Part shown: piece by piece, positions 34,125 to 42,674 of the stretch
Numbering within the stretch: position 1 is the stretch's first letter
Layout: each line of letters starts with the position of its first letter
NCBI RefSeq assembly: GCF_007644105.1
Contig: NZ_VFAC01000002.1
Coordinates: forward strand, 62,001-126,000
Direction: 5' to 3'
Length of the DNA stretch: 64,000 bases
Origin: Elioraea rosea
Lineage (GTDB): Bacteria; Pseudomonadota; Alphaproteobacteria; Acetobacterales; Acetobacteraceae
Translations under genes and position numbers: made by a program
Notes under the pieces: generated by a model
Told to the model about the DNA's origin: nothing
What the model saw: the letters and a program-made list of their open reading frames with translations, nothing else
The model's database searches: none

Positions 34125-35357
34125 ATGAACGAGGCGAGCCCTGGAAGCCGAAGCGAGGCGGGCATGCTGCCGATGCAGGGGGTGCGCGTGCTCGACTGCG
34201 CGACCTTCATTGCAGGCCCCACCTGCGCGACGATGCTCGGCGAGTTCGGGGCTGATGTGATCAAGGTCGAGCTTCCGGGCATCGGCTGCCCGTTACGGAA
34301 ATTCGGCACCATCTCCCCATCGGGCGACAGCCTGCTCTGGCTTTCCGAAGGTCGGAACAAGAAAAGCTTCACGCTGGACCTGCGCAAGCCCGAAGGCGTG
34401 GCGGTCATGAAGGACCTCGTGGCGAAGTCCGACATCGTCGTCGAGAACTTCCAGCCAGGGACCCTGGAGCGCTGGGGCGTCGGTTACGATGCCCTGTCGG
34501 CCGTCAATCCGAAGCTGGTCATGGTCCGCATTTCCGCGTACGGCCAGACGGGACCGTATCGCGACAGGCCAGGCTTCGGACGAATTGCCAACGCCTTCGG
34601 TGGAATCTCGTTTCTCGCCGGCTACCCTGACCGCCCTCCGGTCACCCCCGGGAGTGCGACACTGCCGGACTACCTTTCCGGTCTGTACGGCGCGCTCGGT
34701 GCGCTTCTGGCGCTCCGCGTCGCAGAGCGGACGGGCAAGGGACAGGTCGTCGATATTGGACTCTATGAATCCATCTTCCGCATCCTCGACGAGCTGGCGC
34801 CCGCCTATGCGCTGAAGGGCTATGTTCGCCAGCGCATGGGCCCGGGCACGGTGAATGTCGTGCCCCACAGCCACTATCCGACGAAGGATGGACGATGGAT
34901 TGCGATCGCCTGCACCAACGACAAGATCTTCGAACGTCTTGCGGTTCTGATGGGCCGCGCAGACGTCGCCGGCGACGGGAAGTGGGGAACCATCGCACGC
35001 CGCGAGGCGGAGCGGGCGGAGGTCGATGATTTCGTGACGGCGTGGACAACGCAGCACGACCGGGAGGCGCTGCTGCGCATGTGTGAGGACGGCCAGGTGC
35101 CGTGCGGGCCCGTCTATGCGATCGACGAGATCTTCGAAGACCCGCACTACGCTGCACGCGGCAACATCGCAACGGTCGCGCACCCCGAGGCCGGAGCGAT
35201 GCGTATTCCGAACGTCGTGCCACGGCTGACGGAAACGCCGGGGCGTATCGGCTCGCTCGGCCCTGCGCTCGGCGAACACACCGAGGAGATCCTGCGCGAG
35301 CTGCTGGGCCGCAGTGCGGACGAGATTGCGGCGCTTCGTGCCGCGAAGGCGATATAG
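34125..35357 (+). CDS. Class III CoA-transferase (CaiB/BaiF family)
   Basis: 410 residues from ATG 34125; earlier in-frame codons belong to the upstream lyase in another frame. N-terminal GVRVLDCATFIAGP, GADVIKVELP and RNKKSFTLDL are family hallmarks. The catalytic Asp is probably D182 in TLPDYLSGLYGA. It transfers CoA between carboxylates, activating the imported acid. It fits a transport, activation and lyase scheme with the preceding genes. Confidence 0.9.
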   Translation: MNEASPGSRSEAGMLPMQGVRVLDCATFIAGPTCATMLGEFGADVIKVELPGIGCPLRKFGTISPSGDSLLWLSEGRNKKSFTLDLRKPEGVAVMKDLVAKSDIVVENFQPGTLERWGVGYDALSAVNPKLVMVRISAYGQTGPYRDRPGFGRIANAFGGISFLAGYPDRPPVTPGSATLPDYLSGLYGALGALLALRVAERTGKGQVVDIGLYESIFRILDELAPAYALKGYVRQRMGPGTVNVVPHSHYPTKDGRWIAIACTNDKIFERLAVLMGRADVAGDGKWGTIARREAERAEVDDFVTAWTTQHDREALLRMCEDGQVPCGPVYAIDEIFEDPHYAARGNIATVAHPEAGAMRIPNVVPRLTETPGRIGSLGPALGEHTEEILRELLGRSADEIAALRAAKAI

Positions 35358-35372
35358 CAGGGAGCAGCAGCA

Positions 35373-36086
35373 GTGAGCACGAGCTGGGACGACTATTTGA
35401 CGGAAGAGGATCGTGCCGTGCTGGAGCGCGGCAAGTGGGCGATGAAGGCTGGGGCCGGTGTTCGCCCAGCGCTGCTGTTGATCGACTGCCAGTACTACAT
35501 GACGGGCATTCGTGGTGCGCCCGACAACGCCGAGAAGTACCCGCTCGCCTGCCCCACCGGCTTTGCCGCGACGGACCAGATGAAGCTGCTGCTAGAGGCA
35601 TCCCGGGAAGCCGGAATTCCGGTCATCTTCACGCGCTTCGTCGTGGACCCGGTGATCGACGACGTCGGCATGTTCCATCGGAAGATCGGCGCAGGCGTCG
35701 GCCGTGGAGAGAACCTCTATTTCAAGGGAACGCACGGAGCGGAGATCGTCGACGACCTGAGGCCGCTGCCCACCGAGATCGTCCTCGACAAGAAGAAGAA
35801 GTCCGCCTTCTTCGGCACCCCCCTTCTCTCGCTGCTGATCGACCGGCGCGTCGACACGTGCATCGTCGTTGGCGGCTCGACCTCCAACTGCGTGCGCGCA
35901 ACGGTGGTCGACTGCGAGCAGCACAACTTCTTCTGCATCGTGCCTGAGGAGGCCGTCTACGATCGGGTGCAGATCACCCACAAGATCAATCTCTTCGACA
36001 TGAACCGAAGCTATGCCGACGTGATGCCGGTCGCCGACGTGCTGGCATACATCAAGCGCATCGGCAACGCCCGCAACGCCACCTAA
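35373..36086 (+). CDS. Isochorismatase-family amidohydrolase (N-carbamoylsarcosine-amidase-like)
   Basis: 237 residues from a GTG at 35373, preceded by AGGGAG. The catalytic triad is visible: Asp38 in LLLIDCQ, Lys143 in KKKSAFFGT and Cys173 in STSNCVRATV. Cysteine-hydrolase members with this N-terminal extension remove carbamoyl or amide groups (N-carbamoylsarcosine, ureidoacrylate, biuret). The next gene is PuuE-like, so the pair looks suited to a ureide or carbamoyl compound. Confidence 0.88.
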   Translation: MSTSWDDYLTEEDRAVLERGKWAMKAGAGVRPALLLIDCQYYMTGIRGAPDNAEKYPLACPTGFAATDQMKLLLEASREAGIPVIFTRFVVDPVIDDVGMFHRKIGAGVGRGENLYFKGTHGAEIVDDLRPLPTEIVLDKKKKSAFFGTPLLSLLIDRRVDTCIVVGGSTSNCVRATVVDCEQHNFFCIVPEEAVYDRVQITHKINLFDMNRSYADVMPVADVLAYIKRIGNARNAT

Positions 36087-36114
36087 AACCGCCAGAACGA
36101 TAGGGAGGAGAGCG

Positions 36115-37053
36115 ATGACCTACCAACCGATGCGCGACATCGACGTACCCGGTCCCAAGCGCGACTTCAGCGGCTACGGCCGGAATGTGCCCCGCATCCG
36201 CTGGCCAGGCGATGCGCGCATCGCGGTCTCGATCGTGCTGAACTACGAGGAGGGCTCGGAGTACTCGCACCCCGCAGGCGATAAGCGCAATGACGGGCTT
36301 CAGGAAGTAATCTACGCGATGGACCCGCAGTATCGGGACCTCGCGGTCGAGAGCGTGTTCGAATATGGCAGCCGCGCCGGCGTGTGGCGCCTCGAACGCC
36401 TGCTGACCGAGTATCGCATCCCCATCACCTTCTACGCCTGCGCGGTCGCGCTCGAGCGCAACAGGGAAGTGGCCGCCTGGCTGAAGGAGGCCAGCCACGA
36501 GCCGTGCTGCCATGGCTGGCGGTGGGAGGAGGTTTGGCGTCTCTCGCGCGAAGAGGAGATGGACCATATCCGCATGGCCATCGAATCGATGAAGCAAACG
36601 ACAGGAATGCGCCCCGAGGGATGGTACTGCCGCTACGGGCCCAGCGTGAACACGCGCGAACTTCTCGTCGAGGAGGGAGGCTTCGTCTACGACAGCGACG
36701 CCTATAATGACGACCTCCCCTACTATGTGGACGTGCGGGGCAAGCAGCATCTCGTCGTGCCGTATTCCTTCACCTACAACGACGGAAAATTCGGCCTGCT
36801 GCCCGGCTACGCCTCGCCGTCAGACTTCGTCGATACGCTCAAGCGCGGGTTTGACCAGCTCTATGCCGAAGGCGCGACGCACCCGAGGATGATGTCGATC
36901 GGCCTGCACCCGCGGCTGATCGGCCAGGCCACGCGAATCTCCGCGCTGCGGGAATTCATCGAGTACGCGCTCGGCAAGGAGAAGGTGTGGTTCGCCCGAC
37001 GGATCGACATTGCGAACTGGTGGAATGCCAATCACGCGAGCTGGACGAAGTAG
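36115..37053 (+). CDS. PuuE-type allantoinase-like polysaccharide-deacetylase-fold enzyme
   Basis: 312 residues, starting after GGGAGGAGAG. Key blocks: RDFSGYGRN, WPGDARIAVSIVLNYEEGSEY, EYGSRAGVWRL, CHGWRWEE, YGPSVNTRELL and YDSDAYNDDLPY. These match metal-independent allantoinase PuuE and its relatives, which open the hydantoin ring of allantoin. No other purine-degradation gene is present. Paralogs act on related ureides, so allantoin is only the best guess. A more distant relative lies at 489-1418. Confidence 0.83.
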   Translation: MTYQPMRDIDVPGPKRDFSGYGRNVPRIRWPGDARIAVSIVLNYEEGSEYSHPAGDKRNDGLQEVIYAMDPQYRDLAVESVFEYGSRAGVWRLERLLTEYRIPITFYACAVALERNREVAAWLKEASHEPCCHGWRWEEVWRLSREEEMDHIRMAIESMKQTTGMRPEGWYCRYGPSVNTRELLVEEGGFVYDSDAYNDDLPYYVDVRGKQHLVVPYSFTYNDGKFGLLPGYASPSDFVDTLKRGFDQLYAEGATHPRMMSIGLHPRLIGQATRISALREFIEYALGKEKVWFARRIDIANWWNANHASWTK

Positions 37054-37063
37054 GCCAGCGACA

Positions 37064-37885
37064 ATGCCTGCCTCCCCTGCATCCCTCCCCGAGATTGCGG
37101 AGCGTGATGCGGGGGAGGACATCATGCCACTTTACCGCGACATACGCGGTCGGCTCTCCGCGCGAACCGTGCCACTTCTCTACCGTGTACTCGCCGCCGA
37201 GCCGGGTTGCCTCGCCTGGGCATGGAACATCCTCGCGCCCTGCGCCAGCAGCGGCATTCTCTGTCAGATCGGCCAGTCGGCACGGCGTGCGATCGGCGCG
37301 CCTCCGCGCATGCCTCTCCGTGCCGCCTGCCGTCTTGTCGGTCTCGATGATGCCGGAGCCGATGCCGCTCTCGCCATCGTTGCAGCGTTCAATCATGCCA
37401 ATCCGAAGAATTTCGCGGCACTCGCAGTACTGATCAAAGCCGCCGAGACCGGGCTCGCCCCGCGCGCCGATGTCACGGCAGCTCCGCCTGCCCCTGATCC
37501 ATTGCCGGTTCTCACGCTGGCAGACATGACCGACGATGCTCGTTCGACGATTGCATTCCTCGCATCATGCGGCGGCCGCCATGCCGCGCCTGCGATCCCG
37601 ACGCTGTGGAGCGTGCTTGCAGCCTACCCGCCTGCCCTCTCCCTCGCCGCCGCTTCTCTGGCTTCCGACTTCGCTGCCAGCGCCATCGATACCGAGGCTG
37701 CTGCAATCAGGGCAGCTGCGGTGCAGGAGCTTGACTCACTCCGTTCCGAGCCCGTGCGCCTTCCCGCGCCGAGCCATGCCGCCCATCTCGCGGCGATTGC
37801 ACCGTTCTTCGTCGACATGATCCCGCGGATGATCGCGATCGGTGCGAGACTGCATCCGCTCTTCCAGAAGGACGCAGCCCCATGA
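37064..37885 (+). CDS. DehI-like (halocarboxylic acid dehalogenase family) protein
   Basis: 273 residues from ATG 37064, 11 bp after the preceding stop. I see resemblance to DehI-type 2-haloacid dehalogenases: an LPEIAERDAGEDIMPLYRDI start, a YRVLAAEPGCLAWAWN helix and the AFNHANPKNF motif, which recurs in DehI as NYGNPK. The second half (PLPVLTLADMTDDARSTIAFL) fits the pseudo-repeat of that all-helical fold. DehI hydrolyses 2-haloacids. Many relatives lack demonstrated dehalogenase activity and the catalytic Asp is not verifiable here. It overlaps the amidase gene by 4 bp. Confidence 0.55.
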   Translation: MPASPASLPEIAERDAGEDIMPLYRDIRGRLSARTVPLLYRVLAAEPGCLAWAWNILAPCASSGILCQIGQSARRAIGAPPRMPLRAACRLVGLDDAGADAALAIVAAFNHANPKNFAALAVLIKAAETGLAPRADVTAAPPAPDPLPVLTLADMTDDARSTIAFLASCGGRHAAPAIPTLWSVLAAYPPALSLAAASLASDFAASAIDTEAAAIRAAAVQELDSLRSEPVRLPAPSHAAHLAAIAPFFVDMIPRMIAIGARLHPLFQKDAAP

Positions 37886-39234
37886 GCGTGCCTGACCGCA
37901 ACCTCGAGCGCGTCGAGGCCTATCTTGCACGACGCGAGGCGGATGACCGCCTCATCCGCAGCATCGTCACCCCGACGCCGGAGCTTGCCCGCGCGGCGGC
38001 GGCAAAAGCGGATGAGGCTGCGGCTGAAGGCCGGTCGCTTGGGTTGCTGCATGGCATGGCCGTTGCGGTGAAGGACAATATCGATACGGCTGGTATTCGA
38101 ACCGCCTGCGGGTCTGCACTGTTCGCCGATCACATTCCAGAGGCGGACGCACCCGTTGTCATCCGCCTGAACGAGGCCGGTGCTGCGATCATCGGCAAGG
38201 CTGCGATGATGGAGCTCGCCTTCGGCGTGCGCTCGCTCGATGCCATCGGCGGGCAGGTGCGCAATCCGTGGAACCCTGCGCATGTTCCGGGCGGCTCGTC
38301 CGGGGGCTCTGCCGCGGCGGTCGCCGCCGGACTTTGCGATGCAGCGCTTGGCACCGATACGGGCGGGTCGGTGCGCGTTCCTGCCGCATTCTGCGGCGTC
38401 TCCGGCCTTCGCCCCACCTTCGGCCGCGTACCGAACCGGGGCTGCCTGCCGGTAAGCGAGACGTTCGACACGATCGGCCCGATCGCGCGCCATGTGGGCG
38501 ACCTCGGCCGCATCCTCGCAGTCATTGCAGGCCACGACCCGACAGATCCGTCGAGCCGGGATATGGCCGGCGATCTCGCCTGGCTCCGACCCGAGAAGGA
38601 CATTCATGGACTTCGCATCGGACTCCTGGGCGGGTTCTACACGCATGACGTCGATGAGGATGTCGCCCACGCGATTGCGGAAGCCGGCGTCGTGCTCTCG
38701 AGGCTTGGCGCCGAGATCGTACCCGTCATGCTCGAGGATGCAGCCCGCGCGCAGGAAGCCGCCACGACCCTGATCTACGCCGATGCCTGCGCGCTGCATG
38801 CCGAGGCGCTCGATACCAGGCGACAGCTGATCTCGCCGGCCGTTTACGACCGGATGATCAAGGGCCGCGCTCTCGATGCGCCCGGCTACGCGCGTGCGCT
38901 GCGCTTTCGCGAGCGCTGGCAACGCGATCTGCGCGACCTGTTCCGGACCGTGGATGTCATCATGCTGCTTGCAAGTCCGGAAACGGCGCCTCCGATCGAG
39001 GCAACGGGAGGCGACCTGCACGCCTCCACGCGCAACGCCACGCGCTTCACCTATGGGGGCGGGCTTGCCGGCATTCCGGGGCTGGCGCTGCCGTGCGGTT
39101 TCGGCCGGAACAGCCTTCCCATCGGCGTCCTATTCGAAGCGGCCTGGGGCAACGAGGCGACCCTCCTGCGGCTCGGGCGCGCGTGGCAGGCGGAAACGGA
39201 CTGGCACCTTCGGAAACCGCCGCCCGTCAGCTAG
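37882..39234 (+). CDS. Amidase signature enzyme (GatA/AtzF-like)
   Basis: 450 residues. The Ser-cisSer-Lys triad is visible: Lys in VAVKDNIDTAG, the cis-Ser and nucleophile in PGGSSGGSAAAVAAG and GTDTGGSVRVPAAFCG. Substrate range in this family is wide (amides, allophanate, carbamates). It is the last gene of the TRAP cassette. With isochorismatase- and PuuE-type neighbours it may finish release of ammonia from a ureide or amide. Confidence 0.9.
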   Translation: MSVPDRNLERVEAYLARREADDRLIRSIVTPTPELARAAAAKADEAAAEGRSLGLLHGMAVAVKDNIDTAGIRTACGSALFADHIPEADAPVVIRLNEAGAAIIGKAAMMELAFGVRSLDAIGGQVRNPWNPAHVPGGSSGGSAAAVAAGLCDAALGTDTGGSVRVPAAFCGVSGLRPTFGRVPNRGCLPVSETFDTIGPIARHVGDLGRILAVIAGHDPTDPSSRDMAGDLAWLRPEKDIHGLRIGLLGGFYTHDVDEDVAHAIAEAGVVLSRLGAEIVPVMLEDAARAQEAATTLIYADACALHAEALDTRRQLISPAVYDRMIKGRALDAPGYARALRFRERWQRDLRDLFRTVDVIMLLASPETAPPIEATGGDLHASTRNATRFTYGGGLAGIPGLALPCGFGRNSLPIGVLFEAAWGNEATLLRLGRAWQAETDWHLRKPPPVS

Positions 39235-39250
39235 TCCGGGCGACGCGCCT

Positions 39251-39526
39251 TCATCTCTCGAGCCGGTCGATCGTGGCATTCGCGGCACGGACCTGGACGC
39301 CGAGCTGCCGAGCCAGCGTGGTCATCAGGTACCACGCCACCTGTGGCGCATCGCTGCGCAGGCGCTCGACGGCGATGGCATCGAGGCGCAGACACCAAAC
39401 CGCGGAGCGCGCCGACGGGAGCCGCACGATCTCTCCGCCGCCCGTGCAGCAGATCATCGCACTGCGCATCGGGGCCCGGCGCGAGGCGGTGTCGCGCGAA
39501 TTCGGCCGCCAGCTGCGCGCCGGCAT
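39251..39526 (-). pseudogene. Possible remnant of a cyclic-nucleotide-binding-type domain
   Basis: The last 50 residues (AVWCLRLDAIAVERLRSDAP, then a helix with TTLARQLGVQVRAANATI) look like the end of a cNMP-binding domain and its C-helix. The N-terminal part is not recognisable, no ribosome site is seen, and the frame overlaps HTH-like coding on the other strand. I treat it as a decayed fragment. Confidence 0.35.
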
Positions 39527-39608
39527 GCTCGCCCCCTCCCGCAGCGCGCTTGTGATCCGCTCGCCCGGCGTGCTCGAGGCCGCGATTGCCGCCGAGCTCG
39601 CTGACTGA
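39375..39608 (+). pseudogene. Possible remnant of a Crp/Fnr-type helix-turn-helix
   Basis: Residues from about 39450 read IIALRIGARREAVSRE, then an RAGML wing and SALVIRSPGVLEAA, like the C-terminal winged helix of Crp/Fnr regulators. Upstream residues are not protein-like. With the cNMP-like fragment on the opposite strand it may be a scrambled regulator gene filling the gap between two amidase genes. Confidence 0.3.
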
Positions 39609-39621
39609 CGGCGCGCGGCCG

Positions 39622-41106
39622 TCAGTGCGGTTGCGATGCCGCCTCCGTCTCGGCGGCGGCTGACGCAGCGGCAAGGGCGCCGATGTCGGCCATCGGCCTG
39701 CCCATCACGGCGTCGCCGGCGAAATGCCGCTCGAACGCCAGCGCGACGTCGAGGGTGAACCCATCCGCCCCGCGTGGCCCGACGATCTGCAGCCCGAAGG
39801 GCATGCCTGCCTCGTCTCGTCCGCAAGGGATGCAGATGGCGGGATGGCCGGTCATGGAGATGGCATAGGTGACGCCGGAGGTGTCGAAATAGCCGCTGAG
39901 GGGAATGCCTTCCATCTCCGTCGGGAAGGGAAGCATCTTCGGAAAGGGCGTTAGCGCCTGGCAGGGCAGCAGAAGCACGTCGTATCGTTCCAGGAAGGAC
40001 TGGAAGGCGCGGTAGACCCGCGTCTGCTCGGCATTCGCGGCGGCAAGATCCGCGAGGCTGTAGCCAAGCCCCTCCTCGTAGTTGCTGCGCGTGTTGCGGC
40101 CGAGCAAGGAGGGATCGCGCTCGTAGTACTGCCGGAACGAGGCCAGGAAGTTCGTGCAGCGGATCACGCGATAGGCGCGATCGATCCCTGCCATGTCCGG
40201 ATCCTCCGGAGCACAGATGGCCACATCGTGCGCGATCGCTGCCATCCGGCTCTCGAACACGCGGCGGATGCTCGGGGCGACAGGCGCGAAGCCGAGATCG
40301 ACCGACCAGGCGACGCGAAGCGAGGACAGATCGATCGGCCGGCGCGCGCTGATCGACCCGCGGGCCTCGCCGAGCAGGGGGTTGGCCATCGGGTCACGGC
40401 TGTCGCTGCCCATCATCGCGCCTAAGAGAAGGGCGGTGTCGGCCACGTCCCTGCCCATCGGCCCCTGGACGGACAGGACCGACCATCCCTGCCTGCGCCG
40501 TTCGGACGGCACGAGGCCTGGCGTCGGGCGGAAACCAACGACGCCGGACCAGGCTGCAGGCTTACGCAAGGACCCGCCCGTGTCGGAGCCCGTACAGAGC
40601 GGCAGCATCGATGTCGCGAGCGCGACGCCGGATCCGCCACTCGAGCCGGCGCAGGACAGCGCAGGATCGAAGGCGTTGCCCGTCGCGCCGTAGACATCGT
40701 TGATCGTGTTGCCGCCGGTTCCGAACTCCGGCGTATTGGTCTTGGCGACGACGATCGCCCCAGCTTCCTTCAGCGCGGCGACGACGCGTTCGTCCACCTT
40801 GGGTACGTGGTCGCGGAACATCGGCGAGCCATAGGTGGTGCGGAGGCCTTCCGTCTCGTTGAGGTCCTTGATCCCGACGGGAAGCCCATGCAGCGGGCCG
40901 AGCGGATCGCCGCGCATCACCTTCGCTTCCGCTTCCCGCGCCAGAGCGAGGCCGCGCTCGAAATCAGTCGCAACGACGGCATTCAGGGCCGGGTTCACCG
41001 CTTCGATCCGGGCGATGCAGTCCTTCAGGAGCTCGACCGGCGAGGCACGCCGCGTGCCGATGAGGCGGCGCAGCTCGACGGCGGGAAGGTCGCAGAGCGC
41101 GGTCAC
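39622..41106 (-). CDS. Amidase signature enzyme
   Basis: 494 residues from a GTG at 41106 that overlaps the upstream stop by 4 bp (GTGA). The triad is in PVGIKDLNETEG (Lys), CAGSSGGSGVAL (cis-Ser) and GSDTGGSLRKPAAW (Ser nucleophile). It is distinct from the amidase at 37882-39234, with little similarity beyond the signature. As last gene of the CoA-transferase operon it probably hydrolyses an amide of the same substrate whose binding protein is encoded upstream. Confidence 0.9.
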   Translation of the reverse strand: MTALCDLPAVELRRLIGTRRASPVELLKDCIARIEAVNPALNAVVATDFERGLALAREAEAKVMRGDPLGPLHGLPVGIKDLNETEGLRTTYGSPMFRDHVPKVDERVVAALKEAGAIVVAKTNTPEFGTGGNTINDVYGATGNAFDPALSCAGSSGGSGVALATSMLPLCTGSDTGGSLRKPAAWSGVVGFRPTPGLVPSERRRQGWSVLSVQGPMGRDVADTALLLGAMMGSDSRDPMANPLLGEARGSISARRPIDLSSLRVAWSVDLGFAPVAPSIRRVFESRMAAIAHDVAICAPEDPDMAGIDRAYRVIRCTNFLASFRQYYERDPSLLGRNTRSNYEEGLGYSLADLAAANAEQTRVYRAFQSFLERYDVLLLPCQALTPFPKMLPFPTEMEGIPLSGYFDTSGVTYAISMTGHPAICIPCGRDEAGMPFGLQIVGPRGADGFTLDVALAFERHFAGDAVMGRPMADIGALAAASAAAETEAASQPH

Positions 41107-42674
41107 CTCGCGGCCCTGACGGCCATGGCGAGCGTCGCCTGGTTGGCCTGCGGCGTGTAGACGAGGTCGGGCCTCGTTGCCCATGTCGACACCCAGAACA
41201 CGAGGGGAATGATCGCCTTGTCGTTGACGACCGTCATCATGATGTCCTGCAGGATCGCGAGTCGCTTGGCATCGTCGACCGTTCGAAGCGCCGTCTTGAT
41301 CGCCTCGTCGACCTCGGGATTAGAGTAGCGGCCGCGGTTCGAGCCACCGAAGGCCCCCCCGCGCGTATGGACGATGCCGACGAATGTGCCGAGCGCCTCA
41401 CCCGTCCCGGCGCCCCAGCTGTGCAGCATGTGGGAGAGCTCGTTCCGCGCCGTTCTGCCGCTGTAGACGGTGTGCGGCATCGTCTCGATCTGCGTCTGGA
41501 TGCCGATGCGCCCCCACATCTGCGCAATGACCTGGACGGTACGTACCGCGTTGATGATCCGATCGTTCGATGTGTGCAGGACAAGGCGGAACCCGTCGGG
41601 GTAGCCGGCCTCGGCAAGCAGCCTGCGCGCCGCGGCAGGGTCGGGCCGCTCCGGCTGAATGGCCGGGTTGTAGCCGAAAAAGGTTTCGGGAACGAGCTGG
41701 TTGGCCCGGATGGCCTCGCCTTCGTTGACGCGGTCGACGATCACGTCACGATCGATCGCAAGCGACAGGGCCTGGCGCACGCGGATGTCGCGCATGGGGT
41801 TGCGCGGCAACGGGTTGCCGTTCCTGTCGGAGATGTTGCCTGCCATCGGCACCTCGTTGTGCACGTCGACCGACAGGAACGTCATGCGGTTCGACACGCC
41901 CGACCAGAGCTTGACGTCGCTGCGCTGCCGGAGGCGGCCGACATCGGTCGTCGGCACGTCGGAGATGACGTCGGCATCGCCCGCGAGCAGCGCGGCAACG
42001 CGGGAGGGGCCGAGATTGACGATGCGGAAGGTCACCTTTCCCCAGGGCTCGACGCCGCCCCAGTAGCTCTCGTTCCTTGCATAGACCATCCGGTCGTTCG
42101 GGATGTGCTCGATGAGCCGGTAGGGGCCCGTGCCGATCATCGACTTGCCGCTCTGATAATCGCTCGTCGTCGCGCCTTCGCCGTGCTTGCGCGAAACGAT
42201 CATCACCGAGCTCAGGTCGATCGCGAGCAGCGGTGCCGGCCCATCGGTGTGGAGGCGGATCGTGTGCGGGTCGACCACCGTGGTGGACCTGATCTGCTTC
42301 GTGAACGTCCCGAAGGAGCTCGGGCTGTTCGGCACGTTCGGAGCCCGCTGCAGCGAGAAGGCGACGTCGTCGGCCGTGAAGGCGCTGCCGTCGTGGAATG
42401 TCACGTTCCGGCGAAGCTTGAACTCCCAGGTCGTGTCGTCGATCGTCCGCCAGGACTCGGCAAGGCCCGGCCGGATCTGCTGGTTGCCATCCTGCGCGGT
42501 CAGGGATTCGAAGACGTGGCGCGCCTGGGCATTGTTGACGCCGTTGTTGTGGAAGTGCGGGTCGAGCGAGGTCGGCGCGGCGGCGAGAGCGATACGCAGC
42601 TCCGCCGCAGCAGCCGGGGCTGCCGCGGCGAATGCGGCGAGGAAGGCGGCGATCGCGAAACGACGACGGATCAT
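41103..42674 (-). CDS. Peptide/opine/nickel-type ABC solute-binding protein (family 5), orphan
   Basis: 523 residues from ATG 42674. A signal peptide is followed by ELRIALAAAPTSLDPHFHNN. The family 5 (DppA/OppA) fold is recognised from the PGLAESW stretch, the LRRNVTFHDGSAFTADDV block and MIGTGPYRL. No DppBC permease or DppDF ATPase gene is in the window. The gene is embedded between a hydrolase and an amidase with 4-bp overlaps on both sides, so it is co-made with catabolic enzymes. It must use a permease encoded elsewhere. Confidence 0.9.
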   Translation of the reverse strand: MIRRRFAIAAFLAAFAAAAPAAAAELRIALAAAPTSLDPHFHNNGVNNAQARHVFESLTAQDGNQQIRPGLAESWRTIDDTTWEFKLRRNVTFHDGSAFTADDVAFSLQRAPNVPNSPSSFGTFTKQIRSTTVVDPHTIRLHTDGPAPLLAIDLSSVMIVSRKHGEGATTSDYQSGKSMIGTGPYRLIEHIPNDRMVYARNESYWGGVEPWGKVTFRIVNLGPSRVAALLAGDADVISDVPTTDVGRLRQRSDVKLWSGVSNRMTFLSVDVHNEVPMAGNISDRNGNPLPRNPMRDIRVRQALSLAIDRDVIVDRVNEGEAIRANQLVPETFFGYNPAIQPERPDPAAARRLLAEAGYPDGFRLVLHTSNDRIINAVRTVQVIAQMWGRIGIQTQIETMPHTVYSGRTARNELSHMLHSWGAGTGEALGTFVGIVHTRGGAFGGSNRGRYSNPEVDEAIKTALRTVDDAKRLAILQDIMMTVVNDKAIIPLVFWVSTWATRPDLVYTPQANQATLAMAVRAAR

